A stretch of DNA of 64,000 nt from Candidatus Eisenbergiella merdavium (GTDB taxonomy: Bacteria; Bacillota; Clostridia; Lachnospirales; Lachnospiraceae). Made by a program: the position numbers and the translations under genes. The notes under the pieces were generated by a model, which saw nothing but the letters and a program-made list of their open reading frames with translations, was not told the origin of the DNA and made no database searches. Where the stretch lies: positions 1-64,000 of the forward strand of contig DWWS01000046.1 in NCBI GenBank assembly GCA_019119595.1, written 5' to 3'. This document shows, piece after piece, positions 1-7,304 of the stretch; position 1 is the first letter of the stretch, and every line of letters starts with the position of its first letter.

Positions 1-483
1 CTGCTCTACCGCATAGTCCTCCTCTTCACTGATCCGCTCCCCTAGCTGTTGGATCAGGTTCCAGACGCCTCCATGGCTGATGGTCTGCCCGCAGGTACTG
101 CTGATCATATCCGCACTGACACGATAGGGAGCCTCCGTTACGGTCAGGGCGATCTTCTCTGCCAGGTTGGTGGAGATCAGCCCGATCTTCTCCATTTTCA
201 TTGCCTGATCCAGAAGGTAGATATAGACTGTCCGCCCATCCTCATCTTTTGTCTGATAAACTCTGCGGGAATAAGTGACCTCTCCATACACTGTCTTAAT
301 GGAGGTTTTCCGCTTTCCCTTGTCTCGGAGGGCTTCCTTATCCCGCTCCTCTGCCAGCTCATCATCATACCTTTCCAGGATGATCCGTGTCATTTCCCTG
401 CCCAGTTCACAGACATAATCAAAAACTTTCTGCTCCAGAGTCTTGAAAGATACCAGATTTTCCTCTACAATATATTTCATCAT
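1..483 (-). CDS. ISLre2-family transposase, N-terminal part (runs off the window)
   Basis: Reading the minus strand from the double ATG at 483/480 gives an open frame of about 160 residues that continues past the left edge. It begins MKYIVEENLV and contains the basic stretch KRKTSIKTVYGEVTYSRR and the segment SADMISSTCGQTISHGGVWN. This matches my memory of ISLre2 (UPF0236) transposases, which move the IS by cutting and rejoining DNA. An AAAGGGGG ribosome binding site lies just upstream of the start. The gene points away from the LysR remnant at 583-780, and the IS terminus should lie between the two, near 613. The catalytic C-terminal half is not in the window. Confidence 0.8.
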   Translation of the reverse strand, partial: MMKYIVEENLVSFKTLEQKVFDYVCELGREMTRIILERYDDELAEERDKEALRDKGKRKTSIKTVYGEVTYSRRVYQTKDEDGRTVYIYLLDQAMKMEKIGLISTNLAEKIALTVTEAPYRVSADMISSTCGQTISHGGVWNLIQQLGERISEEEDYAVEQ

Positions 484-613
484 ACAGCCCCCTTTGCTTG
501 TTTGTGTGGTAACTAACATCATAAAGGAAAACTGTATGATCGGGAAGCAGGAATTTTTTCTGCTTCCCTTTTTATCTGGGAATCATTCCTGGTTTTGCCA
601 ATGATAATTATAC
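484..613. mobile_element. Terminal non-coding part of the ISLre2-like element
   Basis: This is the stretch between the transposase start and the point near 613 where the LysR reading frame stops resembling its family. It should contain the element's terminal inverted repeat. It also holds a GGGAAGCAG / CTGCTTCCC inverted repeat (about 542-569). The boundary is inferred from loss of LysR similarity after the residues RGLV and is not fixed by a matching second end. Confidence 0.5.
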
Positions 614-780
614 ACTAACCCCCTTGGACTGCGGACAAATAATTTCACGCCCACATGGTGCTCCAAAAGGTTAATCTGCTGGATCAATGATGTAGGTGTG
701 ATATAAAGTAAATTTGCGGCCTTTGAAAAGCTCTTTAATTCAGCAGCGTGTATAAACGCATCCAGTTGCTTGTTATACAC
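583..780 (-). pseudogene. LysR-type regulator, truncated to its helix-turn-helix domain
   Basis: The 65-residue product carries the LysR N-terminal winged helix-turn-helix (DAFIHAAELKSFSKAANLL, then IQQINLLEHHVGVKLFVRSPRGLV). It then runs into unrelated residues and stops. Family members are near 300 residues, with an effector-binding domain that is absent here. The start is a GTG with GGGG upstream. It is divergent from the redox operon at 899, the usual position for a LysR activator. The break coincides with the end of the neighbouring ISLre2-like element, so insertion is the likely cause. The remaining half would lie left of the window. A free DNA-binding domain could still bind but probably cannot respond to a ligand. 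Confidence 0.75.
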
Positions 781-800
781 AAAGTGCGCCCCTTTCTTTT

Positions 801-831
801 TTAGTATTAGGTTTATACCTTATGCTATTAT
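801..831 (+). promoter_or_regulatory. LysR-type operator and promoter of the redox operon
   Basis: The divergent intergenic region holds an imperfect palindrome TTAGGT-ttat-ACCTTA at 807-822, a T-N11-A type site as used by LysR proteins. A -10-like TATTAT follows at 826-831. No good -35 is present, consistent with an activator-dependent promoter. Inferred from position and symmetry only. Confidence 0.45.
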
Positions 832-898
832 AGTTTATTTGAAATTCCGGTGCAAGGGAATCTCAGCTATAATTAAGACAAAGAAAAGAGGTGTTTTT

Positions 899-1432
899 AT
901 GAAGGTGACAGTTATCACTGGTAGTGGTCACAAAAATGGCACGTCTGCATTGCTGGCCGATTCTTTTATTAAAGGAGCAACCGAAGCGGGCCATGAAATA
1001 TATCGTTACGATGCTGCCTTTGAGGAGGTTCATCCCTGTATGGCCTGCGACCGCTGCCATCGCACTGGAAAATGTGCCTATGGAGGAAGTTATGAAAAAC
1101 TGATACCTCATCTGAAAGAGGCGGATGTATTAGTGTTTGTAACGCCCGTTTACTACTTTGGCATGACAGCGGCATTAAAAGCAGTGATTGACCGGTTCCA
1201 TCAGATGGGCGGTTTCTCGCATGGAGAACGAAAAGCGATACTGATGGCAACTGCATGGGATAGCGGAAAACACGTTATGGAGCCGCTGGTAGCGCATTAC
1301 CGGGCAATTACAGATTACTTAGGCTGGACAGATGCGGGAATGGTACTGGCTCTCGGTGCAGGAACCAGAAGTATGATTGAACGCAGCCCATACCCGGCTC
1401 AGGCATACCGGCTGGGTAAAAATTTACGATAA
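899..1432 (+). CDS. NADPH-dependent FMN reductase-like flavoprotein
   Basis: A 177-residue flavodoxin-fold protein beginning MKVTVITGSGHKNGTSALLADSF, where GSGHKNGTS is the phosphate loop that holds FMN. The cluster CMACDRCHRTGKC resembles the cysteine cluster of iron-sulfur flavoproteins, and PVYYFGMTAALKAVIDRF is the typical second flavin-contact region. It probably transfers electrons from NAD(P)H to flavin, quinone or an Fe-S centre in the cytoplasm. The ATG at 899 is chosen because AAAGAGG precedes it; upstream in-frame codons lie in the promoter. First gene of the operon, 17 bases before the aldo/keto reductase. Confidence 0.8.
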   Translation: MKVTVITGSGHKNGTSALLADSFIKGATEAGHEIYRYDAAFEEVHPCMACDRCHRTGKCAYGGSYEKLIPHLKEADVLVFVTPVYYFGMTAALKAVIDRFHQMGGFSHGERKAILMATAWDSGKHVMEPLVAHYRAITDYLGWTDAGMVLALGAGTRSMIERSPYPAQAYRLGKNLR

Positions 1433-1449
1433 AACAGGAGGGAATTGCA

Positions 1450-2442
1450 GTGAAGAAAAGGAAACTGAGAGATTTGGAAGTTTCAGCGGTTGGTCTTGGC
1501 ATTATGGGAATGAGCCACGGCTATGGAACCGTACCGGATCGATCTGAGGCGATAGCCTTAATCCGACAGGCATATGAAATGGGATGCACGTTCTTTGACA
1601 CAGCGGAAGGTTATGGCGCAGGAGAAAATGAGAGCATTTTAGGAGAAGCATTAAAACCCTTCCGAAGCAAAGTTATTATCGCCACCAAGTTTGGCGGTCC
1701 CAGAATCGAGGGCGACCATTTAGGTGTACAGGAATATACTCCTGCAGAAATCAAGCAGCACTGTGAGGCTTCTTTGAAACGACTCGGAACAGACCACATT
1801 GATTTGTACTATCAGCACCGGGTAAGCAAAGAGGTTACACCGGAGGAAGTGGCCGGATGTATGGGAGAACTGATAAAAGAAGGTAAGATTCTGGCATGGG
1901 GCCAGTCTATGGCGACGCCGGAGGAAATCCGCAGAGCAAATGCCGTAACTCCACTTTCTGCCGTACAAAGCGAGTACTCTATTATGGAACGGTCTGTGGA
2001 AAAAGATGTGCTTCCAGTCTGTGAGGAACTCGGTATCGGCTTCGTACCCTTTGCCCCTCTTGCCAGCGGCTTTCTGTCGGGGAAGGTTCAAAGTGGCATG
2101 AAATATGAGGGGGATGATGTACGGCGCGTGATTACCCGTTTCTCAGACGAGAACATCCAGGCGAATCAGCCGCTTCTTGACCTATTAAGGAAATTTGCAG
2201 AAGAAAAAGCGGCAACGCCTGCGCAGATTTCTCTCGCATGGATGCTCCATAAAAAGGATTTTATTGTCCCGATCCCCGGCTCCCGAAAAATCGAACGAAT
2301 CCATGAAAATCTTGGCGCTGCTGATGTGGAACTCACAGAGGATGAATTTCAGCAGATTGAAAGGGAACTTTCCAAGATTGAAATTTATGGCAACCGTACA
2401 GACGAGGACATTGTATTTGGGCTGAAAGGAGAGAAAAAATGA
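1450..2442 (+). CDS. Aldo/keto reductase
   Basis: A 330-residue NADPH-dependent oxidoreductase with a (beta/alpha)8 barrel. The catalytic tetrad is visible as D50 and Y55 (FFDTAEGYG), K80 (IIATKFG) and H123 (LYYQHR). The C-terminal IPGSRKIERIHENLGA is the NADPH phosphate-binding segment. It reduces carbonyl substrates in the cytoplasm; the substrate is not predictable. Start is a GTG preceded by AGGAGG. The stop overlaps the next gene in ATGA, so translation is coupled to the flavodoxin. This pairing with flavin reductases is common in LysR-controlled redox operons. Confidence 0.9.
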   Translation: MKKRKLRDLEVSAVGLGIMGMSHGYGTVPDRSEAIALIRQAYEMGCTFFDTAEGYGAGENESILGEALKPFRSKVIIATKFGGPRIEGDHLGVQEYTPAEIKQHCEASLKRLGTDHIDLYYQHRVSKEVTPEEVAGCMGELIKEGKILAWGQSMATPEEIRRANAVTPLSAVQSEYSIMERSVEKDVLPVCEELGIGFVPFAPLASGFLSGKVQSGMKYEGDDVRRVITRFSDENIQANQPLLDLLRKFAEEKAATPAQISLAWMLHKKDFIVPIPGSRKIERIHENLGAADVELTEDEFQQIERELSKIEIYGNRTDEDIVFGLKGEKK

Positions 2443-2909
2443 CACGTAATCTGATTCTGTTTTACAGCCAGACCGGGAATACCCGGCACATTGCAGAACT
2501 AATCCAAAAACGGACAAGTGGAACACTCTGCGAAATTAAACCTGAAATTCCCTATAAGAACCTGTATCTTGGCGGCGGAACCCGTGTAAAACAGGAGCGC
2601 CGAGATGGTGTTCATCCTGCCATTCTTCCGGTGCAGGCGGATGTAGAAGATTATGACACCATATTCTTAGGCACACCAAATTGGGGAAATGGGATTGCCC
2701 ATCCCCTGATGACGTTCCTTGATGAGCATTCTCTTGCCGGGAAGGTAATTTACCCTTTCTGTACCCACGGTGGCGGAGGGCTGGCGCACGTGGCTTTTGA
2801 TATTAAAAAATACTGCCCGGATGCAGAAATTGGAGCGAGTTTTGATACCTATGGAAACGGTGGCTCCCATGCAGAGAGATGTGGCTGCGTGGCTGGGACA
2901 CTTATGTAA
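2439..2909 (+). CDS. Flavodoxin
   Basis: A 156-residue flavodoxin with the FMN phosphate loop SQTGNT at residues 10-15, followed by LGTPNWGNGIAHPLMTFL and IYPFCTHGGGG, which line the isoalloxazine site in the Flavodoxin_4 type. It is a small soluble electron carrier, likely serving one of the reductases around it. Its C-terminal region closely resembles that of the lipoprotein flavodoxin at 4854 (FCTHGG, ETYG/DTYG), so the two may be paralogues working on different sides of the membrane. Confidence 0.85.
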   Translation: MTRNLILFYSQTGNTRHIAELIQKRTSGTLCEIKPEIPYKNLYLGGGTRVKQERRDGVHPAILPVQADVEDYDTIFLGTPNWGNGIAHPLMTFLDEHSLAGKVIYPFCTHGGGGLAHVAFDIKKYCPDAEIGASFDTYGNGGSHAERCGCVAGTLM

Positions 2910-2949
2910 TGAACAATAAAAATTTGAAATTTGAAAGGAGATCAATCTT

Positions 2950-3354
2950 ATGAGCAAAACAAATTCTTTATTTATCCGTGGCGAGGAAAACACCGCATAC
3001 AGCTAGTATTTCAGTGGTAAGTCTTATCTGGCAATGCTGGCGGGCAACCCGGATTGTCCGGTATCGAATGTGACCTTTGAACCGGGATGCCGGAATAACT
3101 GGCATACCCATCAGGGCGGCCAAATCCTGCTTTGTCTCAGCGGCAGGGGTTGGTATCAGGAAGAAGGCAAACCCGCCCGTGAACTTCATCCCGGCGATGT
3201 GGTGGATATTCCCGCCGACGTGAAGCATTGGCATGGTGCCGCAAAGGATAGCTGGTTCGAGCATATCGCCATCGCTGTCCGTCCGGACAAGGGAATCTGC
3301 ACGTGGATGGAGCCGGTGAGCGACGAACAGTACAACGCATTGGAGAAAGACTAA
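2950..3354 (+). pseudogene. Cupin-domain protein interrupted by an in-frame amber codon
   Basis: An ATG at 2950 with GAAAGGAG upstream opens a frame that meets TAG at 3004-3006 after 18 codons, then stays open to 3354. The combined product of about 133 residues is a single-domain cupin. It carries the metal-binding motif NNWHTHQGGQ and the second motif PGDVVDIPADVKHWHGA found in the carboxymuconolactone decarboxylase/mandelonitrile lyase-like cupins. The codon before YFSGKSYLA is expected to be glutamine (CAG), so one C-to-T change explains the stop. An internal ATG at 3034 has no ribosome binding site. The next gene overlaps by one base, so the operon is otherwise intact. Confidence 0.75.
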
Positions 3355-4001
3355 TGAGGGCTCTTGCAATCAATGGAAGCCCTCGGAAAAATCAAAATAC
3401 GGCAAAGCTGCTGCAGGCTGCCCTTGACGGCGCTGCTGGGAAGGGTACAGAAACGGAGCTGATCCATCTGTATGAATTACAGTATAAAGGGTGTGTCAGT
3501 TGCTTTGCCTGTAAGCGGAAAGACCGTCCGCATGGACACTGTGTCATGCGGGACGAATTGGCTCCTGTTTTACAAAAAGCCTATGACGCTGAGATTTTGA
3601 TTCTTGGCTCTCCAATTTATTACATGAATATCACATCGGGAATGGCAGCCTTTTTAGAACGGTTGCTGTACCCGAACACGATTTACAGCAGAGAAATCCC
3701 TTCGGTTTTCCCACGCCGCAAAGCAGTCGGTTTCCTATATACCATGAACATGAGGCAAGAACAAATGGCTCCCTTTGGTATGGATTCCAATCTGCGGACT
3801 TACCAAAACAGCCTTGGAACGATATTCCATGATAAGCCGGAAATCTTATACGCCTGCAATACTTATCAATTTTCCGACTATGAGAAATATGAATCCTCTA
3901 TGTTTTCGGAGTCGGAAAAGGCGGCATATCGGGAAGAACAGTTTCCGAAAGATTTAGAGGCAGCCTTTGAAATGGGGAAACGGCTCGCAGGGAGTGTCTG
4001 A
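3354..4001 (+). CDS. NADPH-dependent FMN reductase / iron-sulfur flavoprotein-like
   Basis: A 215-residue flavodoxin-fold protein with the nucleotide loop NGSPRKNQNTAKLL and the cysteine cluster CVSCFACKRKDRPHGHC. The cluster resembles the compact Cys motif of iron-sulfur flavoproteins. GSPIYYMNITSGMAAFLERL is the second flavin-binding segment. It probably shuttles electrons between NAD(P)H, flavin and a cysteine-bound centre. The ATG at 3354 shares its first base with the cupin stop codon; the open frame extends upstream only inside the cupin. It is the second such reductase in this operon, larger than the one at 899. Confidence 0.82.
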   Translation: MRALAINGSPRKNQNTAKLLQAALDGAAGKGTETELIHLYELQYKGCVSCFACKRKDRPHGHCVMRDELAPVLQKAYDAEILILGSPIYYMNITSGMAAFLERLLYPNTIYSREIPSVFPRRKAVGFLYTMNMRQEQMAPFGMDSNLRTYQNSLGTIFHDKPEILYACNTYQFSDYEKYESSMFSESEKAAYREEQFPKDLEAAFEMGKRLAGSV

Positions 4002-4036
4002 CAGGGGATTTTTATGATTGGAAAGGTGGCGATAGC

Positions 4037-4792
4037 ATGAAATCGAAAGTTTTGTTTACAAAAGCAATGAAACCGGAGGCGGTACTGAAAATGTATACTC
4101 TGCTGGGAAAAGAACTAACTGGCAGGATTGCCGTCAAGCTCCATTCAGGAGAGGCAGGGAATCAGAACTTTCTAAGACCGGAATTTTTCAAACCGATTAT
4201 CGAGGCCGTGGGCGGAACCATTGTGGAATGTAACACAGCCTATGATGGAGAGAGAAACAGCTCGGAGAAAAAAAATTATGTGGGAAAACATTTGCAGAAT
4301 TATGACAGCCTGCTGGTTTTATCCCATTTTAAAGATCATCCGATGGGAGGCTACGGCGGAGCGTTGAAACAGTTATCAATCGGATGTGCTTCCGCATATG
4401 GAAAGGCATATATTCACGGTGCGGGCGTACCGGAAAATAAGTGGACGTCTGACCATGATTCGTTTTTGGAAGCTATGGCAGATGCCGCAAAATCTGTACA
4501 TGAGTATTTCAAAGGGCAAACGGTCTATATCAACATTATGAAAAATATGTCCGTAGACTGTGACTGTTGTGCGGTGGCCGAAGATCCCTGTATGGAGGAT
4601 ATTGGCATCTTGATTTCTGATGATCCCACTGCAATCGACCAGGCTTGTATTGATCTTGTATATCATTCCGACGATCCGGGCAGAAGCCATCTGATTGAGC
4701 GCATTGAGTCCAGAAACGGTGTTCATACATTGGAGGCGGCAGCGGCGTTAGGATTTGGAAACCGGCAATATGAGCTGATTGAAATTGATTAA
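4037..4792 (+). CDS. DUF362-domain protein
   Basis: A 251-residue member of the DUF362 family. The family hallmarks seen are VKLHSGEAGNQNFLRPEF near the N-terminus, LLVLSHFKDHPMGGYGGALKQLSIG, and near the C-terminus the cysteine group DCDCCAVAEDPCMEDIGIL followed by DPTAIDQACIDLV. Family members often carry a ferredoxin domain, absent here, and are found with redox genes. The biochemical role is not established. GAAAGG precedes the start. Its place in a flavodoxin operon suggests an electron-transfer or cofactor-handling role, which is an inference. Confidence 0.8.
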   Translation: MKSKVLFTKAMKPEAVLKMYTLLGKELTGRIAVKLHSGEAGNQNFLRPEFFKPIIEAVGGTIVECNTAYDGERNSSEKKNYVGKHLQNYDSLLVLSHFKDHPMGGYGGALKQLSIGCASAYGKAYIHGAGVPENKWTSDHDSFLEAMADAAKSVHEYFKGQTVYINIMKNMSVDCDCCAVAEDPCMEDIGILISDDPTAIDQACIDLVYHSDDPGRSHLIERIESRNGVHTLEAAAALGFGNRQYELIEID

Positions 4793-4853
4793 AAATTAAG
4801 AGAGGACATTCTGACAATTTACAAGATGTGCCTGTAAGAAAGGAGGAGCCTTT

Positions 4854-5576
4854 ATGAAAAAATTGGTAAGTGTACTGCTGTCCTGCATATTGATTTTTGC
4901 CTTTGCCGGATGCAGCCAACAAGGTAATACGGAAGCTGATAATACGGAAGCTGACAATACGACCACCGAACCGTCAGCTACAATAGAAAGTACAGAAGAA
5001 CCCACCACAGAGCCCGACAGCACAGAGGAATCGTCAGAGCCACCCGGCGAGGGGGAAGCGGAAACTTCTGAAGAAACTGAGAATCAAGAAGAATCAGCGG
5101 GCAGCAATATCCTGATTGCATACTTTTCATGGTCTGGTAATACAGAACAGGTAGCGCAGGAGATTCAGTCGCAGACTGGCGGTGATCTTTTTGAAATTGT
5201 ACCGGCAGAACCCTACCCTGATGATTTTGATGAAACAGCGGATCGCTGGCATGAGGAACGGGACAGCGACGCACGACCTGCTATCTCCGGGCAGGTAGAG
5301 GATATGTCAAACTATGACATTATTTTTCTCGGTTATCCTATTTGGAGCAGTGATTTGCCTGCCGTAAACCGCACGTTCTTAGAGCAGTATGATTTTGCCG
5401 GGAAAATCATTATTCCGTTCTGCACCCACGGTGGAAGTTCCTTTGGCAATAGTGTCAATAGAATTGAAGAATTAGCGCCAGAAGCCGAGGTTCTGGATGG
5501 ATATGAAACCTACGGAACAGATGTTGCTGGCTGTGCGGATGAAGTGGCGGAATGGATTTCCGGCCTTGGCCTGTAA
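4854..5576 (+). CDS. Lipid-anchored flavodoxin
   Basis: 240 residues. A lipoprotein signal peptide ends in the lipobox AFAGC (C20). An acidic, Thr/Glu-rich linker of about 60 residues follows, with a TEADN repeat near residues 26-35. The flavodoxin domain starts near residue 85, with the FMN loop SWSGNT at 92-97, then FLGYPIWSSDLPAVNRTFL and IIPFCTHGGSSFG. The protein should sit outside the cytoplasmic membrane, tethered by a flexible linker. That is an unusual place for flavodoxin and implies extracytoplasmic FMN and an electron donor. AAGGAGG precedes the start. The next gene encodes a membrane protein that could supply electrons. Confidence 0.85.
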   Translation: MKKLVSVLLSCILIFAFAGCSQQGNTEADNTEADNTTTEPSATIESTEEPTTEPDSTEESSEPPGEGEAETSEETENQEESAGSNILIAYFSWSGNTEQVAQEIQSQTGGDLFEIVPAEPYPDDFDETADRWHEERDSDARPAISGQVEDMSNYDIIFLGYPIWSSDLPAVNRTFLEQYDFAGKIIIPFCTHGGSSFGNSVNRIEELAPEAEVLDGYETYGTDVAGCADEVAEWISGLGL

Positions 5577-5603
5577 TCATTATAACGAAAGAAGGGATTT
5601 GCC

Positions 5604-6275
5604 ATGACAACAAAAGCAAGAGTGAAAATACTAATTGATGTGGTTATGATGCTCCTCCTCTTTGCTGTCATGGCTTATCCAATGACCGGAGAGGCGCTTC
5701 ATAAATGGCTGGGTATTAGTCTGTTTCTGTTGTTTCTTGTTCATCATATACTGAATTTGAAATGGTATCAGTCTGTGCCAAAAGGAAAATATACAGCGGT
5801 TAGATGGATTCATTGCTTTATTAACGCAATGTTATTCATTTCTATGATCGTTTTGATGGTAAGCGGATTTCTATTGTCCTCTTTGGCATACGACTTAAAT
5901 ATCCATGCGGGCCTGTTTAGTAGAAAACTTCATATGCTTTCAGCAAGTTGGGGATATATTTTGATGTCGGCACATATTGGCCTGCATTGGGGAATGTTCT
6001 TGGGATTGATGAGAAAAAGAATAAAGAGAAGGGTTCCGCGTATAGCAACATATCTGTTTTGTGTGTTTTCTGTGGTGTACGGGATTTGTGAGGCAGCCAC
6101 ACGACAGTTTTTTCTAAAAATGTTCTGGATGTTGGATTATGCTTTTTATGATTTTGGGGAGCCGGTCATTCTATTTATGATAGACTACGCTTTTACTATG
6201 ATAGCATTTGCCTGCCTTGCGTATTATGCAATAAAGCTGCCTCGAAAATCTTTAGCTAAGAAAAAAGGACAATAA
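5604..6275 (+). CDS. DUF4405-type integral membrane protein, cytochrome b-like
   Basis: 223 residues with about six hydrophobic helices. Paired histidines lie within helices: LVHHILNLKWY, VRWIHCFINA, KLHMLSASWGYILMSAHIGLHWG. This is the pattern of DUF4405 proteins, which resemble the heme-binding helical bundle of cytochrome b561. It probably carries heme b and moves electrons across the membrane, but heme binding is inferred. It is the last gene of the redox operon, 27 bases after the lipoprotein flavodoxin, with GAAAGAAGG upstream of the start. The combination suggests a membrane-to-outer-face electron relay. Confidence 0.75.
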   Translation: MTTKARVKILIDVVMMLLLFAVMAYPMTGEALHKWLGISLFLLFLVHHILNLKWYQSVPKGKYTAVRWIHCFINAMLFISMIVLMVSGFLLSSLAYDLNIHAGLFSRKLHMLSASWGYILMSAHIGLHWGMFLGLMRKRIKRRVPRIATYLFCVFSVVYGICEAATRQFFLKMFWMLDYAFYDFGEPVILFMIDYAFTMIAFACLAYYAIKLPRKSLAKKKGQ

Positions 6276-6481
6276 CAGTCATAATTCAATAGAAAAAATT
6301 TACTCACAAGGAAGGGATTCCTTGATAATGTGGCCGGTCCGCCTTGTATTGATAAAGAAGCTTCATCAGATCCTGAAAAGCGGAACCAGCGACTCCGGAA
6401 AAGACTGGTTCGCGGTGTGGGGGATTATAAGAAACTGCCCAATGAATAGTTACAGCACTTCTTACTATACGAAGAGAGGGA

Positions 6482-6510
6482 TTGCCTTTTTCGAAAACCC
6501 AACGTATAAT
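6482..6510 (+). promoter_or_regulatory. Sigma-A-type promoter for the SGNH protein gene
   Basis: TTGCCT at 6482-6487 and TATAAT at 6505-6510 with a 17-base spacer, about 50 bases before the start codon at 6562. The 286-base gap between 5604's gene and 6562 otherwise shows no gene I trust. Confidence 0.6.
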
Positions 6511-6561
6511 AGGGATGCAATTTCGGAAGGATTTCATTTTGCGAAGAAAGGATCTGAAAAA

Positions 6562-7272
6562 ATGAACGATACACGTTCGGGCAGGAGATACATTCTCATG
6601 GCCGCGGCTGTTGCGGTCTGGATGCTTTATCTCCTGCCTCTGTCAGTACATGCGCAGGAGGCCCTGCCGGAAGCCGGGACTGTTGCTCTGATGGAGGAAG
6701 GCGCCGGGGAATATGCAGAGGAGGACGCCGGAGAAGGTATGGAAGAACAGCCGGCGGCAGAGGAGGCGGCGGCAGAGGTGCCGGAGGATATCATTTTTGT
6801 GGGGGATTCCCGTTTTGTGCAGATGGAAAACGCCGTGGGGGAGAACCCTTACCGCTGGATCGCCAAGGTTTCTCAGGGCTACGACTGGTTTGTGGCGGAG
6901 GCTGTGCCGCAGATCGACGACGCCGTGCAGAGCGGAACGAAGATCCTGATCAACTTCGGGGTCAACGATGTGGCAAATGAGGAAGCATACGCCGAGCTTG
7001 TGAACCGTAAGGCGGCGGAATGGAATGAAAAGGGAGCCCGGGTCTATTATTCCTCCGTCAATCCGGTGGAGAATGGTCGTTATGTTACCGAAGAAAAGGT
7101 GGAAAAATTCAATGAAAGCCTGGAGGCTGATCTGGATTCCGAGGTGGAATGGATCGACAGCTTCTCCTGGCTGGTGCAGGACGGCTATACGCTGACGGAC
7201 GGGCTTCATTTTTCCAGAGAAACCTATGAAAGGCTGTACGCATTTTATCTGGATGAGCTCAGTCAGGACTGA
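6562..7272 (+). CDS. Secreted SGNH/GDSL hydrolase-like protein
   Basis: 236 residues from the ATG at 6562, chosen because GAAAGGATC lies upstream and a signal peptide follows directly (hydrophobic core about residues 10-28, ending SVHA). An acidic Glu/Ala-rich linker covers about residues 40-75. The catalytic domain shows the SGNH blocks GDS (81-83), GVND (133-136) and DGLH (about 213-216), giving the Ser, Asn and Asp/His positions of an esterase/acyl hydrolase. It probably removes acyl groups from a cell-surface or extracellular polymer; the substrate is unknown. It lies 32 bases before trkA and could be co-transcribed with it. Confidence 0.75.
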   Translation: MNDTRSGRRYILMAAAVAVWMLYLLPLSVHAQEALPEAGTVALMEEGAGEYAEEDAGEGMEEQPAAEEAAAEVPEDIIFVGDSRFVQMENAVGENPYRWIAKVSQGYDWFVAEAVPQIDDAVQSGTKILINFGVNDVANEEAYAELVNRKAAEWNEKGARVYYSSVNPVENGRYVTEEKVEKFNESLEADLDSEVEWIDSFSWLVQDGYTLTDGLHFSRETYERLYAFYLDELSQD

Positions 7273-7304
7273 AGGACAGGAAGGGGAAGCAGAAGGAAGG
7301 ACCG

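Noticed and set aside
49..516. Plus-strand open frame of 155 codons at the left edge
   Set aside because: The complementary strand encodes a recognisable ISLre2 transposase N-terminus with a ribosome binding site.
3004..3006. Pyrrolysine at the amber codon of the cupin
   Set aside because: Family members have glutamine here, and nothing in the window suggests pyrrolysine use.
6322..6561. 80-residue N-terminal extension of the SGNH protein
   Set aside because: The region contains the promoter (6482-6510), and a signal peptide begins directly at the ATG at 6562.
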